This document shows, in pieces, positions 1 through 13,100 of a stretch of DNA of 64,000 nt. The notes under the pieces were generated by a model, which did not search any database, was not told the DNA's origin, and saw only the letters and a list, made by a program, of their open reading frames with translations. The position numbers and the translations under genes are program-made. The stretch's first letter is position 1, and every line of letters begins with the position of its first letter. Source of the stretch: Priapulus caudatus (taxonomy: Eukaryota; Priapulida; Priapulimorpha; Priapulimorphida; Priapulidae); assembly GCF_000485595.1 (NCBI RefSeq), contig NW_014577420.1, forward strand, positions 76,195-140,194, written 5' to 3'.

Positions 1-905
1 ATTCATATTATGAACAACTTATGGTTAAAAGCTGTTTCTGAGAAATAACCAAAAAAGCATTTTTGTATAAATTCACAATTTTTGCCGTCACTTAATTAGC
101 GATGAATTTTTAATAAAAAATTTTCATCGATAGCATAGAGAGACATCTCTCTTATGTAATGGATATGAGTTTGATTGAATTTGATGAGCAGTTATGTTGC
201 AATGCCCTTTAAAGTGTTACCCGTCCGTAACCCTAACAGTATCCTTAATTTAGTTACCATTAAATACTAGCTACACATACAATAATGTCAATATTCCTTC
301 GCAATACACCGGTTGTGTCGACGACGACGCGTCGACGCCGCAATCTAAAATGATCGATGATTAATCGATCATCGGTCGTTTTGTAAAATCATAATCATGA
401 AATTTGGACCGATCTCCAACACTAGCGATCACAGTCGGCGACCGCTAATTTCGATCGTAAGCGGTCGTACAACTCAGAGAACTCATGTCGAGTTTAGTCG
501 CCGATGTTTTTATCGGCGATCTGGTCTGTTTTGGTTGTACGATCTTCAAATTTTGTCAACGACCAGATCGTAAGGGCGACCTGAGTGTGGCTTAACGTAA
601 GTCGTAACTACCTAGGCTAACAATGTGAATGTCGAATAACCACCTAAAAAATATTCGTATTAATACAATTTACAAAGCCAAAACAGGACGTCAACGAGGT
701 ACGAAGGAGTAATAGATCAACACACAGGCACTTCAAGCGTTTCAATAAAATATAATGCTAACTAAATACAAAATCTATTTACTACCAAATTCTTAATGTT
801 TCTATACTCTCTTTCACCTATTATTGCCGACAGTTTCCTGTCAATTCCGTCCAAATCCTACGTGCAACCATACATACGCTGCCGGCGCCATTGCTCTCGC
901 GGCTC
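1..905. other. no gene seen; AT-rich non-coding DNA
   Basis: No ORF with coding character. 300-600 has many short palindromes around TCGAT/GATCG (e.g. GATGATTAATCGATCATC), perhaps transposon debris. Confidence 0.6.
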
Positions 906-919
906 CACTGTTGCACGCT

Positions 920-2020
920 TACACTAATTCGTAACGAAATCAAGTCTGCAAAGTGATTTCGTTACGAAATCAAGTCTACATAGTGATTTCGTTACGAAAT
1001 GAAGTACTGCGAGTGATTTCGTGACGAAATCAGCTACTGCGAGTAAAGACTAACACTAATAACTTATTAACACTAATAAATTAAATTAAATTAAAAAAAT
1101 AATATATTTTTAAATTAAATTGTTGTAAATAAATCATGTAAATATTTGCGTTAATTGCCAAATTGGGGAAAAAAAAACTCCTGACTTTCTCCAGGAGCGA
1201 GATAAAGCATGACCGCAATTCCTCATCAACAATATTTTGATCGGTTCCGATTTCCTAAATTCCCGCAGTCCACATCCTAGACTGGTACTCGCTCCCACCT
1301 TGATTACTCGATGGTAACTAGGCTCATCGAGTAACTAAGCCGAAAGGTGGGACCGGGTACCAGTCTAGCCACATCCATGCACGCCCGCCCGCGAATGTAT
1401 GCATATTTTTTCATTTTTCTATCTTTATCCATTTAACTATTTTTCCCGCAATAAGTTACGCAATATAATAAATAATAATAAGGCAATATTTACATGATTT
1501 ATTTGTAGACTGATTTCGTAAACAAAAATCACTTTGTAGACTTGATCTTTATAATGAAATCAGTCATGCGACACTTGTGGCGCCCAACACGCCAAGTGTA
1601 CGCATGATTATCGCTGAACGAAATCACTCGATCGCAGTAGCTGATTTCGTCACGAAATGACTCGCAGTAGCTGATTTCGTCACGAAAACCACTCGCAGTA
1701 GTTGATTTCGTAACGATAATCATCTTTTATAGACTTTATTTCGTTACGAAATCAATGATTCTGTAACGAAATCAATCATGCGACATTTTGGCGCGCCGGC
1801 GCACCAAGTGTTAGCATGATTTCGTACAAAATGACCCGCAGTAGCTGATTTCGTAACGAAATGACTCGCAGTAGTTTATTTCGTAACGAAATTACTTTGT
1901 AGACTTGATTTCGTAACGAAATTACTTTGTTAGACTTGATTTCGTAACGAAATCACTTTGTAGGCTTTGATTTCGTTACGAAATTCAATGATTTCGTAAC
2001 GAAATCAGTCATGCCGACAC
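920..2020. repeat. two facing arrays of a roughly 30-bp repeat with a TTTCGTAACGAAA palindrome
   Basis: At 929-1040, four units of GATTTCGTTACGAAATCAAG plus about 10 nt. At 1515-2010, a dozen or so units in the opposite orientation (GTAGACTTGATTTCGTAACG and variants). Between them is AT-rich DNA with a hairpin at 1276-1366 (GACTGGTAC arm). The facing arrays resemble subterminal repeats of a foldback transposon. Confidence 0.7.
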
Positions 2021-2040
2021 TTGGCGCCCCATATAGAACG

Positions 2041-2559
2041 AGCCATTAGGGATGCACGGGACCAACTTAGACCCGCTTATACCCGGCTATAAAACGTCTG
2101 TGGTAGACAATTAATGCCTCTTATCCGAAGTGAATATGCCTTAAGTTATATCAGCTACTAAAATTTAACCTCTAGTCTAACTATCGTTGAAATAGTCTAC
2201 TTGCGGTATTTCTGGTGAACGAAGATTCGATTTGCAAACTTCAAACGGCCATTTCTAGCGAAGCTGCAGCAGCGCCAGTCAGCGGGAACTATGTATTTCC
2301 GAACGTGGAGGGGTGCGCGGGTTGGGTTGGTTGTGGACAAAAACATTGTTGTTGTCAAGTAACAAATTAAGCGATCAAAAAAGATTGTAAAATTAGTTTT
2401 GTCATGAAAGATGAACAAATTACTATTATTAATTTGTTACTTGAAAACAACAATGTTTTTGTCCACAACCAACACAACCCGCCCACCCCTCCACGTGCAG
2501 AAATACATAGTTCCCGCTGACTGGCTGGAGTAAGTTGGTCCCGAGCACTCGTAATGGCT
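2041..2559. mobile_element. foldback MITE, outer inverted repeat AGCCATTA
   Basis: Ends AGCCATTAGGGATGC... and ...CACTCGTAATGGCT are inverted with GGGACCAACTTA shared. An inner inverted repeat (about 2272-2370 against 2427-2527) contains GGACAAAAACATTGTTGTT. No coding capacity. Confidence 0.65.
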
Positions 2560-2611
2560 GATGCTATAGCCCAGCGGCAACTGTACGCGGGCTATAGTAC
2601 TAGAGCTATCT

Positions 2612-3745
2612 TAGATACAATAATGTAACCCAAACACAGGATAGGGTTACAATGTGTCCCTATCTTTTTGTGTGGAGGAACCCCTGAGTGAATCACTTAA
2701 GGCGGTTTGCTGGTGCGTTTTCCGAAACTAGAACTTCCAAACTGGGTTTATTCTCAACACAAACCTTTCTCCGCTATCCTGGAACTTACTATGTATCACA
2801 ATACTCTGTATTAAACTAATATAACGTCAGGGTTCTCCCTACGTTGCGCAAACAGGGCGCGCGCGCCCTGTTTGGGAAAACTCCCCCCTGTTTCAATCAT
2901 TGCGCCCCGTTTAAATTACCTCCGCCCCGATTAAATTCCACCACAATAAAAGTTTGACAGCGAGGGAATAGATCATTCGACCAGGACACACGACTCGTGT
3001 ATTTTTACCGTACCACGCATGCACTGCAGACCACACACAAGTACAAACAGCCAACCTGTCCCGAACCCAACACTAACTGTATACACCGACTCGGTTAGAT
3101 CTTATATATACAAGAACCCCAAATACCGTCTATGGTGTGGTGGCGATTTTACGCATTAATTAGTGGTACGGTAAAAAAACACGCCCCCGGACCCCTCTAG
3201 TTTCCCCTCCCTTCTCCCCCCTCCCCCTTCCCCCTCCTCTCCCCCCTGTTTCAATTTCATCCTGGGGAGAACCCTGAACGTATTACAAAAATTCGAAGCG
3301 ACGAGCGGCGATTCTTCCAGCGCCATTTCTGTTGACCTGTGACGTACGCATTCCCAATGCGCATAGCGTTCGGCTAACTTCGTCATACGTCACGACTGAC
3401 ACTAGCAGGCATCCAATGATACATTCGATCTTGGAGGCGAAGTTAGCCGAACGCTATGTGCATTGGGAATGCGTACGTCACAGGTCAACAGAAATAGCGC
3501 TGGAAGAATCGCCGCTCGTCGCTTCGAATTTTTGTAATACGTTATATTTCTACTTCTACATAGTAAATTCCAGGATAGCGGAGAAAGGTTCGTGTTGAGA
3601 ATAAACCCAGTTTGGAAGTTCTAGTCTCTGAATTTAAAACGCACCAGCAAACCGCCCTGAGTGATTCACTCAGGGGTTCCTCCACACAAAAGGATAGGGA
3701 CACATTGTAACCCTATCCTGTGTTTGGGTTACATTATTGTATCTA
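2612..3745. mobile_element. 1.1-kb element with about 200-bp terminal inverted repeats
   Basis: TAGATACAATAATGTAACCC at the left returns inverted at the right, continuing through TTTGTGTGGAGGAACCCCTGA and AATAAACCCAGTTTGGAAGT. It is interrupted by a second MITE (2828-3276), and inner arms at about 3283-3385 and 3440-3545 form another foldback (TTAGCCGAACGCTATG). Open frames here are repeat sequence. Confidence 0.7.
2828..3276. mobile_element. CAGGGTTCTCCC-end MITE, copy nested in a larger element
   Basis: Ends CAGGGTTCTCCC and GGGGAGAACCCTG; G/C-rich interior (GGGGGAGG strand). Flanks share AACGT, a 5-bp target duplication. Inverted relative to the copies at 22139 and 35503. Confidence 0.7.
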
Positions 3746-6700
3746 GAGCTCAGCTATCTCAGTAAAGTGTCAGTATCTGTGATCATGATTCATTGATTGA
3801 GCAAAACTTGTCAAAAACCATGTTTGTAAAGGATAATGTAAAGGTTGATAAAATTAATAACCAATCTCACATAAAAAATTATGTACTAATAACATATGCG
3901 CAGATCGCATACATATTATTATTAGTATAAGTACAATATATCACATACACAGCACTGTTTGTAAACAAACCTGCTTAACTTTTGGGCAAAAGCCCTCTGC
4001 CCACCGGAGGCCATGGTGTTGTCTACGTCACGGTCGTCTGCGTTCCTAGCCCCATAACCACACAAAATATAGTTATGATTTACTTAGCATATATCTAGAA
4101 AATCCACGGAGGTGGGTGGATGTAATTAGGTTTCAGCAACACTAGAAATACGTTTTCTGAATTTAGATGTTAAGCAGTACACATTTAATTGCAATGTAAT
4201 ATAAAGGTAGCATGTGTTGGCGGTTTGGTACACAAACTTGTGGTCAGATCCTTACGCCATCTCCTGTCGTAAAGTGTTGATCGAGGTTAGTGCGTACAAA
4301 AGTTGTCTTCGGCGTTTCTTAAATATTCACGTTAGTAGCAGTTGTAACTTACAATAATTTCAGATATTTTGCTAGTTAATGTATTCGCATACTGATAGTG
4401 TCGTATATTTATAAGACAGCTGTTGTTAACCGTATGAAGTTTGATGGTAGTGCTCGACCACGCGCCTCGACTTTTTGCTTCGACTTCAGCACATGGCCGC
4501 GTGCCAGTGGCTCTGTGCGTCGCTGCGATTTAAACTGATATTGATAACGCCGGTTTTACATGTGCAAATATATTATTATGGGAAGTGTCTGTCGAATATC
4601 TACATGAGACTTCCGAAAATCGAGACCTTTTGAGAGATAGGGTTGTAGAAATGTAATTTGTCAAAATATTATTACTATTAGTACCAGTTTCAGGGCTCCC
4701 AACAATGGACTATGACTTAGGGTTAGAGTTTTTGCATCATTCCTTGATATACGGAAAGTCTGTGCATCAGTTGATGATACACAGAAATCTGTGCATCACT
4801 GATACCTAAGGTGCCTAAAGTGGATTTGCGCCGCGAGGGAGCGAAGTGACCGAGGGAGGGGGAAGGGGGTTTCCCCCCTCTCACGGTAGGGAGCTTTTGC
4901 ATTTTATAACTTCAATTTGTGCAATTTGGTGCATACTAAATTGACTGTTTTCAGATATTGTAAGATTTTTATTGCTGTGCGTGAGATATTTCAGCGTTTT
5001 ATTCATGAAGAGATAGATATTCATGCGTGAGATATCTCAGCATTTTTTGCTGTGCGTGAGATATCTCAGCATTTTTTGCTGTGCGTGAGATATTGTAAGA
5101 TCAGCGTGAGAGCGTGAGATTTGGTCAAAATGCGTGAGTCTCACGGTCAATGCGTGAGAGTTGGCAGCCCTGCAGTTTTGGCAAGTTACAACGTTACTCG
5201 TTAGCCCCTACATATTTCTCCAGTAGATACTGTACTTGATATCACTGGTTACTTGAGCTATATTGCCCTTTCTTACGACTGGTAGGAAAGCACAATCTAG
5301 CTCAATATTAATGATGATAAAGGATCTGATTTTTTATTTGTTAAAAAATTTATGTCCTGGGATTCGGGAATATATAGGTGCATAAAATTAAAAAAACAAA
5401 ATCATGTAGATTAGGTTCAACTTGTATATTAATGCTTTTCCGTGGTCGTGACATAGTGACAGAGGTCATAGTACTAAGTAGGGTAGTTGGTGGCTAAGTC
5501 GTGCAAGTTGACAAGAGACTATCTGTCGCATCATTGTGTGTTGCGACACCAATATACAGTAGTAGAGCCTAGTTCGGGAGCCTGGGGATAACCACAAGTG
5601 CCTACATGTGGCGTACACATGAGTTTGTCATTTACTTTTGCTGGTATATATATAGATAGTTTTTTCTGTGTAAGCCATGGAAATCACATAGACGAGCACT
5701 TATGATTACGTGGCAATTTGCACAGTTAATCACAGAATAGGTTAGACAGGCAAAATGAGTGGGGGAGAGAGGGGGTGAGTGATATTGAGGGAAAGAGGGG
5801 GAGTGGTGGGAAGAATGAGAGGGACAGGGTAAGTGAGAGATAGTGAGAGGAAATGGAGAAGAAGTGAGTGTGTGTATGTTGGGTGGGGGGGAGCAATTAG
5901 GGGCATTCTAATTTTGGTTGCATATATGCCTGCTTGTCTAATAATAGTGTCAACGTCCTTGTAAGGTGCATGCAGCTGTGAGAAATACTCCCTCAATCCA
6001 TGTTTCCCACAGTCCATGATTTTTGCCAGGGTTTGCCTAAACATGCTGCTCGAAATGTGCACATACATCAGGCCACAGCATCTAGCTGTCAGAGAAGGTC
6101 AGAGAGTATTTTAGTCTTCAGATTGCATTATTTAAAATAATTTTGTGTTTGGCTTGTCGCCTGTAGTGCAGATATTTAAATAGATAAACCTGCTTTTGCG
6201 GCTGCAGAGTAATTAGTAGTGTTGAACTTAACCAGTAGTCTGTCTCATCTTTACAAAATGAGGGCAAGGTAACCCACGATGTAGAAACAGGGTTTTGCAT
6301 CGTGTGCTGAAGCCGCAATATTGAATTTTTTTTTTTTTTCATAGCAGGGTCTACAGAGGTCTGTGTGCAATCGTCGTTATAACATCGATTACCTCGCATA
6401 AAGTTCACGACTGTTTAGTAGGTGGTGATGTATTTGCCAAACTAATGTATTAGGTCTTTATATACTAGACATTAAAATTGGATACGTCCCTAAATAATCA
6501 ATACACACGCAATCATACAGTGTTTACTTGGCCTCACTGATGTGCATTTACAATCGGTCCCATGAGTGCAGTCTACCCCATGTAGAGAATACTAATTCGT
6601 ATTCTTAACTCCCTGTACTGTGTTGAACGTTCAGTAGGAAATATGTTTGCCATTGTTCGGATATTCAGATAATCGGGATTACGTACATTTTTTGACTGAA

Positions 6701-6847
6701 AAACTTAGTATGCATCTCAAATGATAAAATGGGAGTCAATAGGACACCATCATATGATCTATGTTACGAAATTTCGCGTTACGAGTTGTTTTTTTAAATG
6801 AAAAAGTAATATTAATACGAGAATTACGAGGGGTATTAGTATACTGT
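3746..6847. other. no gene seen; includes small tandem repeat and polypurine tract
   Basis: About 4980-5100 has a 29-bp tandem unit (GCGTGAGATATCTCAGCATT...), itself palindromic at GAGATATCTC. 5755-5870 is about 115 nt of nearly pure purine. The rest is unrecognised. Confidence 0.5.
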
Positions 6848-8395
6848 TGTATAGTGGTGGAGAAAAAGTATTTTTAGTTTATGGTAAGAGCCACCTGCAG
6901 AACATTATTGTGGAAGCAAGGAAGTATATAAGTAACCCTATTACTGCAGGGAAATAACCTTATCGGGGGAATCACCTAATCTCTGCGTATGCAGGTGCTA
7001 CAAACATTTTTTTTCCCCCACTTGTCGTGCAAGTGGGTTATGAAACTGGTTGCCCGGAGGCAAAAGTCACTTGCCCGAAAAACATAAATAAATACATATA
7101 AGATTTTTTTCTAATATGCCTTTAAATGGTAAATAACGTAAATGAAGGTTCAACTAGTCAACATCCAGCATTTCGCTTAACGGCACGGTAGAAAGTTGAA
7201 CAGCTGATACGAGTTTGTATACAAAATATATTCATGATATGACACAGCACAGTTTGTTTAAATTTTTAAGTGTTAGTTTATTATCAAAAACCCACCACTC
7301 ACAATAAATTAATAAAATATGTTCAAGTTTATTTGGGGCTGGATCGTAAACGCAGAGAATATAGCGGTGCATGTGAATATAGCATTGGAATATAGTGTGT
7401 AGATATAATAGACTGACAGCACAGTATACAGTGTATCTGTTTTTGTGTACTTCAGCAAAGAAAATCCTCGTTCACAGGTTGCAGTAGAGGGGCAAACATT
7501 TGAGCATGTGATTGGAGGTAGCTGATCACCTAACGACCATGCCTGGCCTGGGGGACGGGTTTACATGTTGCTGTGTGCATGTTGTCTATATGACTATATG
7601 CACCGGGCAAGTGCAATTTCAAGCTACTTGGCCGGGGGCAAATTTTGGTTGCCCCAGGCAAGCGGGTTGGTCGCGCCCTGGGTTGGTCGCGCCATGACCG
7701 TATGTAAAAAATATTCAATACAAACACTCCTGAAATATTATCACTGTACAAACATCGGAGGGGAATCACCTCTCGCTCTCTCTTTGGGTTCTGTTACTTT
7801 CACGTATCGCTCAGTGCCTCTCTTAGCTCTGTGATCACACTACTATTATAGTGGTGGAGAAAAGGTATTTTTTTATGCATGGTAAGAGCCACTTGCAGAA
7901 CAGTGTGCAAGCAAGGAAGTATATAAGTAATCCTATTACTGCAGGGAAATAACCTGATCGGGGGAATCACCCTCTGCGAATGTATTCCGTACAAACACTC
8001 CTGAAATATTATCACTGTACAAACATCGGAGGGGAATCACCTCTCGCTCTCTCTTTGGGTTCTGTTATCTTCACTTATCTGTCAGTGCCTCTCTTAGCTC
8101 TGTGATCACACTACTATTATAGTGGTGGAGAAAAAGTATATAACGTAAGTAAGTTTTTTTAAGCATGATAAGAGCCACCTGCAGAACATTAGTGTGCAAG
8201 CAAGGAAATATATAACTAAGTAATCCTATTACTGCAGGGAAATAACCTGATCAGGGGAATCACCCTCTGCGTATGTATTCTATACAAACACTCCTGAAAT
8301 ATTATCACCGTGCAAACATCGGAGGGGAATCACCTCTCGCTCTCTTTTTTGGGTTCTGTTACCTTCACGTATCGCTCAGTGCCTCTCGTAGCTCT
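6848..8395 (+). repeat. tandem repeats upstream of vasa exon 1, with TATA-like motifs
   Basis: A unit of about 270-290 bp recurs at about 7720-7990, 7990-8282 and 8283-8395 (partial), with an earlier partial copy at 6848-6992. Recognisable parts are a CAAACACTCCTGAAATATTA segment, a GGGGAATCACCTCTCGCTCT segment and an AAGGAAGTATATAAGTAA segment. The array ends about 30 bp before the exon 1 acceptor. Between the partial copy and the array (6993-7705) I see no gene. Confidence 0.8.
7920..7927 (+). promoter_or_regulatory. TATA-box-like motif repeated in the vasa upstream array
   Basis: TATATAAG occurs here and at 6925-6932, with a weaker TATATAA at 8209-8215, at the same position within each repeat copy. 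It matches the TATA consensus, but no transcription start can be proven from sequence. Confidence 0.35.
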
Positions 8396-8425
8396 GCCGT
8401 TGATTCAACTTTGTATTTTATGCAG

Positions 8426-10151
8426 ATTGGTAACATGGATGAGGACTGGGGCCAAGGCTCAAAAACCAACACATGGCAGCCGTCTGGTCCAGCATCACAG
8501 GTGTGTTATTTGATTGTTACATGGATTTCTGAGTATGCTGTATGCAGTGTGCGTGTGTGTGCGAGAGCGTGCGTACAGTGGAAATTTATTGTAGCAGCAC
8601 TGAATTGTTATTAGCTACAGGGTGGCTCATTAGTCAGAGTAATCAGGGTGGTGGGCTGCCATGCCATGCTGTGGGAATGGGACCATAAAGTAGGGCTACA
8701 CACACTACCAGCAGAACAAGCAGAGGCCCTGAGGCAATAGTCTGGTAGTGGCCATTCCCAGTTGTATGAGAACATGGGAAGCTTGCTTATAAAACAGTCG
8801 CGATCAAGCTGCTTTTTCTGTTATTTGTGTATCTGTATAAAATGAAGCATTCATAAAGTAAGAAAGCATAGTGTTAGTGCAGTACCTCCATGTGATTTCC
8901 ATACACCATACTACCACAAAGATTTGCCATGTTATAGCGCCTGCTTCCATAAATATTAATCTACGATATTTAACAATACAGATCTTGTACTAACTTAATG
9001 AATAGAGAAGCGTGTAAGCAAAGAACAAAGTTGCCAGGGGGGGTGGGAATTGTGGAAGAGTTTTTTTCCTACTTAGACACCATGGGGAAAACGTTTTATT
9101 ATTAAGAAGTTTGTGTATAGTTAGGAATCGTCCATTAATATTTTTGATAGGTTGTATGTAATGCACAGTGAAATATGCAAGCATCTAGCATGCCTTATTA
9201 ATAACTGGATCCTCTTCAAAGCTAGGCTGTTTTTACTATTGTCTTTATAAGTAGCGGTCCACTCATTCAGGATGCATAAATGAGTTTCCAGCCATCGTGC
9301 TTACACAATGATTATTTGTAATTTTAGCGCCAAATTTATGGGATTTGATGAACACATCAGCAGGCGCTAACGTTACTTGCTGTGAAATTGTTTATAAGTG
9401 TGATAAAATATATTTATATTGCTTTGCAGGGACAACATGAAATGCGGGGCCTGCCTAAGTAAGTTAAATGAAAACTGAGTTTCTTGTTGTAATCGGATTT
9501 CTTTCCCTTCATCTTCTAACAACTATATCTACGTGACAATACGTGTGTGCATTGTTTAAGCCTTAAGGTGATGTGGTTTTGTTTGTGTGCACGCGTGTGT
9601 GCGTGAACAGTGTACAATGGCGTTGAATTTTGTTCCAGGAGTTCCAATTTGGGATTTGGAAGAGGAATGAATTTCCAGAAAAAAGAAGGTAGGTTAGAGG
9701 TTTTGGTGTGGTCTTTCAAGGACGCCCATGCTATATTAGCCTGCCTCATTGCTGTTGGTTTCTTGAAGTACATTTCTGACAGAGCAAGCAATATTCGTTT
9801 TCGTTGTTTTTGTGCTCGAGAAACTCGTTTAGGGTTTGTAAATAGCTGAAACTTTGTGTTCGTGGAAAGGAAAAAGCTTAAAGCTGTTTAAACCTTTCTT
9901 CTAATTTTGATTAAATTTGAGTGACAAATGATCAAGTAGACTGACTGTTCACTGGTTGTCACAATGCATTGGTCTGACTAATCTTTGTTTTAAGTGGGTG
10001 ATTAATCGAATTTTTCACTTTTTATTGTATCACATAGCAATGACGAATGGTGGCGATGGTGGCAGGCCAGGTTTCTCCACTGGTGATGATGGTGGGTCGA
10101 ATGAGAGCCCTAGTGTTGGAGGTGGGTGGACCGACACACAAATCGGTGGAG
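8426..10151 (+). CDS. vasa: vasa exons 1-4 (N-terminal Gly/Trp-rich region)
   Basis: Exon 1 begins after a TTTTATGCAG acceptor at 8426. The first ATG is at 8435 ([18 protein letters not shown]), an acidic/Trp start typical of Vasa, so I take it as the start codon; the acceptor implies an upstream non-coding 5'UTR exon that I cannot place. Exon 2 is 9430-9458 and exon 3 is 9639-9688 (contains [11 protein letters not shown]). Exon 4 is 10038-10151, rich in GGDGG-type residues and ending in a split Gly codon. Phases run 0, 2, 1, 1, and phase 1 within GGN codons then continues through the Gly-rich and knuckle exons. Family-level N-termini are poorly conserved, so these calls rest on splice sites, phase and composition. 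Confidence 0.8.
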
Positions 10152-13100
10152 GTAGGTGCAGCCATTAAGTTGGAACATTACGTGCAATATACTTTCCTCA
10201 TAACCCGCGCAGTTGCCTTGTAGGGCTGTAAGTTTACAACATTTAATTAAGGACGTGCTTAAATTGACTACGTCACAAATTTTCTATGGTGTATTTTGTA
10301 TATAAAAAAATGTTGCCATTTTTTTACATTAAAAGTAAGTACTAACGGGTCTAAATGTATCGTCAAATTCTTACCTGATAAGATTGTTTCTCAACTAGTT
10401 AAAAATCCAAAAAACCTGGACGATTTGATATTATGATCCTGACATTAATTGCTTGGTATGGGCTATGTATGAGTTACGAGTGTATGTTTACATCTTGTCC
10501 GCACGCAGACGTTATAACTCCGCTTTGCTAATCTGAGGGTGCGGGTTTAACGTCTGCAGGCACCCTTGTAAAAATTGGTGCAATTTTTGTTTTGGGCATT
10601 GGATCGGTGAATCGAGTAGCACTGGGGGCGTGACGGGTGTATATCCGACCCAAAATATCAAGTACAGACCTTCTGTTTGCCAATATCGCTTTCCGAAGAC
10701 TTTATCTCCGTTTCAGAAATTTGTTTTCATGCAATAATTCATCCTAGTAAGAGTAACTTCGATATGTTTGGCCATCTTGGACTGATTTTTCGATCGGCCA
10801 ATGAAATTCACTTTCGGTAGTTTCGGTTTCACTCGGAAATAATTAAGGATACTCTCCACGTTGTGCATGAAATTTCATCGATTTTTCGTTTTCAACTTTA
10901 TTCGATGGCTAACACTATGTGCCACTTGTGTACACGCTCATTTCTCCATATAACGGTACATGTGAACTGTCAGAGCGTTTTTGCTTGCCCGCGTACATGT
11001 GTAGTAAGCAGCGGCTGAAGTCATAATGTCAGAGACAGGATACAACCATGATATATACCACCAAGCCAGTATCATTCAGTGTCAACCCTGCTACAGCTGT
11101 CATTACATGTATTCATGTACATTCATGTACATCTGCTAGTGATCCAACAAGTATCCCATGCCCAAAATAGTTCTAACACCTGGCAACACACCTTACTGTA
11201 GTGTGGTACAAGGCGTTTGTTGACATATTAGCTTTGTCATGTCAGGATGAGTGGAGTTCACTGGTTCTAGTCATGGATATGTTGCAGTAAGTACTAATAT
11301 AACAATAGATATATCACATACGTTCACCCATTTTGCACACAGGCGGTCACTCATTGTGAAAAATAGAAAAACGCTTATTTCTCCGTTTCGATTTCTGACA
11401 TAGTAGCCGATGTATAAATGGATATTTCTCTGTGATTACAACTCGGATTAATTTAATTTTACACTCGTTGTAATGGTAACATATTGTGGTAAAGAAGTGC
11501 GTCAGGGATTGTTATTAAGTGCCGTACTTTATTAGTTATGCTTTTTTATTCGCTAAAATTTTCTATTTTAACACACAACTTGATTTTTAAGCAGTTTTTT
11601 CCAGTTTTCTCGGTAAATATGAAAATTAAAGAAAAATCCTGACGCACTATTTTGGTCCATATTGTGCTTAACATGTGGCAAAAATGTTGTATTCTCACTT
11701 TCTGGTAGTTGAGAAATATCCAAAATATCATTTTTACATAAAAATTCAAAATTTGTGTGGTAACATAATTAGGTGCTGGAAATTTCATGAAATTTTATGG
11801 CTTGAGCATACAGATATATCTCCTCTATAAATAAAACAAGTGATTGATTCGATTCATTCGCCAATAAACGTTTAATCTTCACTAGAGCAATACCCGTGCA
11901 CAACGTGGAGAGTATCCTTAAGGCTGACATCTCTGTCAGCTTAAAGGAATAATAGGTCCATTGATTATGCAATGTTGACGAATGCTAGAGTAACTGGCAC
12001 CTTGTGTAGTTAATAAGTACATTACCTTATAGCCAAACGTATTAGTTTGTCCAATATCACTGCTGGTTACATTACAAACAAGACTTGAAATCGGCTGTTG
12101 ATATTCATTTACGTGCCGTAAATGTAAACGCAAACGTTCAACGCCGTTGTCAGCATCAGAAAAGAAAAGAAGAAAGCAATCATTTGACAGATCATATGGG
12201 AAATCAAAGATAGCAATTTAAGATCAATTCGAGAGATGGAGAGAAGCAAGGAAAAATATTAAACTGAGAACAGATGCCCAGTTCGCAAAACACCTGTTGG
12301 ACATGTAATTTTCAGATTCAATATTTTTCTGAACTGATTTCTAAATTCTATATACGTGTAATTGCTAGTAGCTTTTCCTTAGTACATCAGATATTGTGTA
12401 TTTGTTTCCTATGTAATTCAACGGGAGTACACCACCTAGACTGCAAACAAAGTTGGTGTTGCAAATGAGGCATCAATCGATATAAATAGCCACCGCGTTG
12501 ACATTGACATACGAAGGGTATGGCTACAGTTTCCAGACTGTAGACAGGTCGGCTACACTAGAGTTTCCAGACAGTTTCCAGTCTGTAGAATATTTATTGT
12601 ACGTTATATTTATTTCTGCATGATGTTACTTGAAGGTCATGTCGTTCTTAACATACTGCATAGAGATGTACAGTTTGATTTACCTAATTTCCAGTCCTAG
12701 TAATATTGAACCTAGATAATAATTTACACTGCATAGCCTACTCAAGCAAACCTGCTAAAACAGGCTGCTGTCAAAGCAGTCGTTGTTGGAGGTGGCGACT
12801 ACGAACTTATTTTGACAGTATTTCCTGCAGTTCCTCAGAATATCCCGACAGTTACACTTACAGGTGACAGTTTCAGAGCAATTTCCACTCCGGTCCGCTT
12901 TTCATTCCGCTCCTCAGGCCCCTTCGACGTGGTGGCATTGTCGAGATGCTTATAAGGCCAAAACAAAATATAGGTGTGGTTACCGTTTCCCGACCGACCC
13001 TATTTATTCCCAGCGACCCTAAACATTTTATTGTCAATTTTCTTTAAAGTAAAAAAAAAATTTAATATAAAAAAAAAATGAATTGGACAGTTCCTGCTTC

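Noticed and set aside
3156-3598. Frames sharing AERYAHWECVRHRSTE-type peptides on opposite strands
   Set aside because: Both are reads of the two arms of one inverted repeat inside a transposon.
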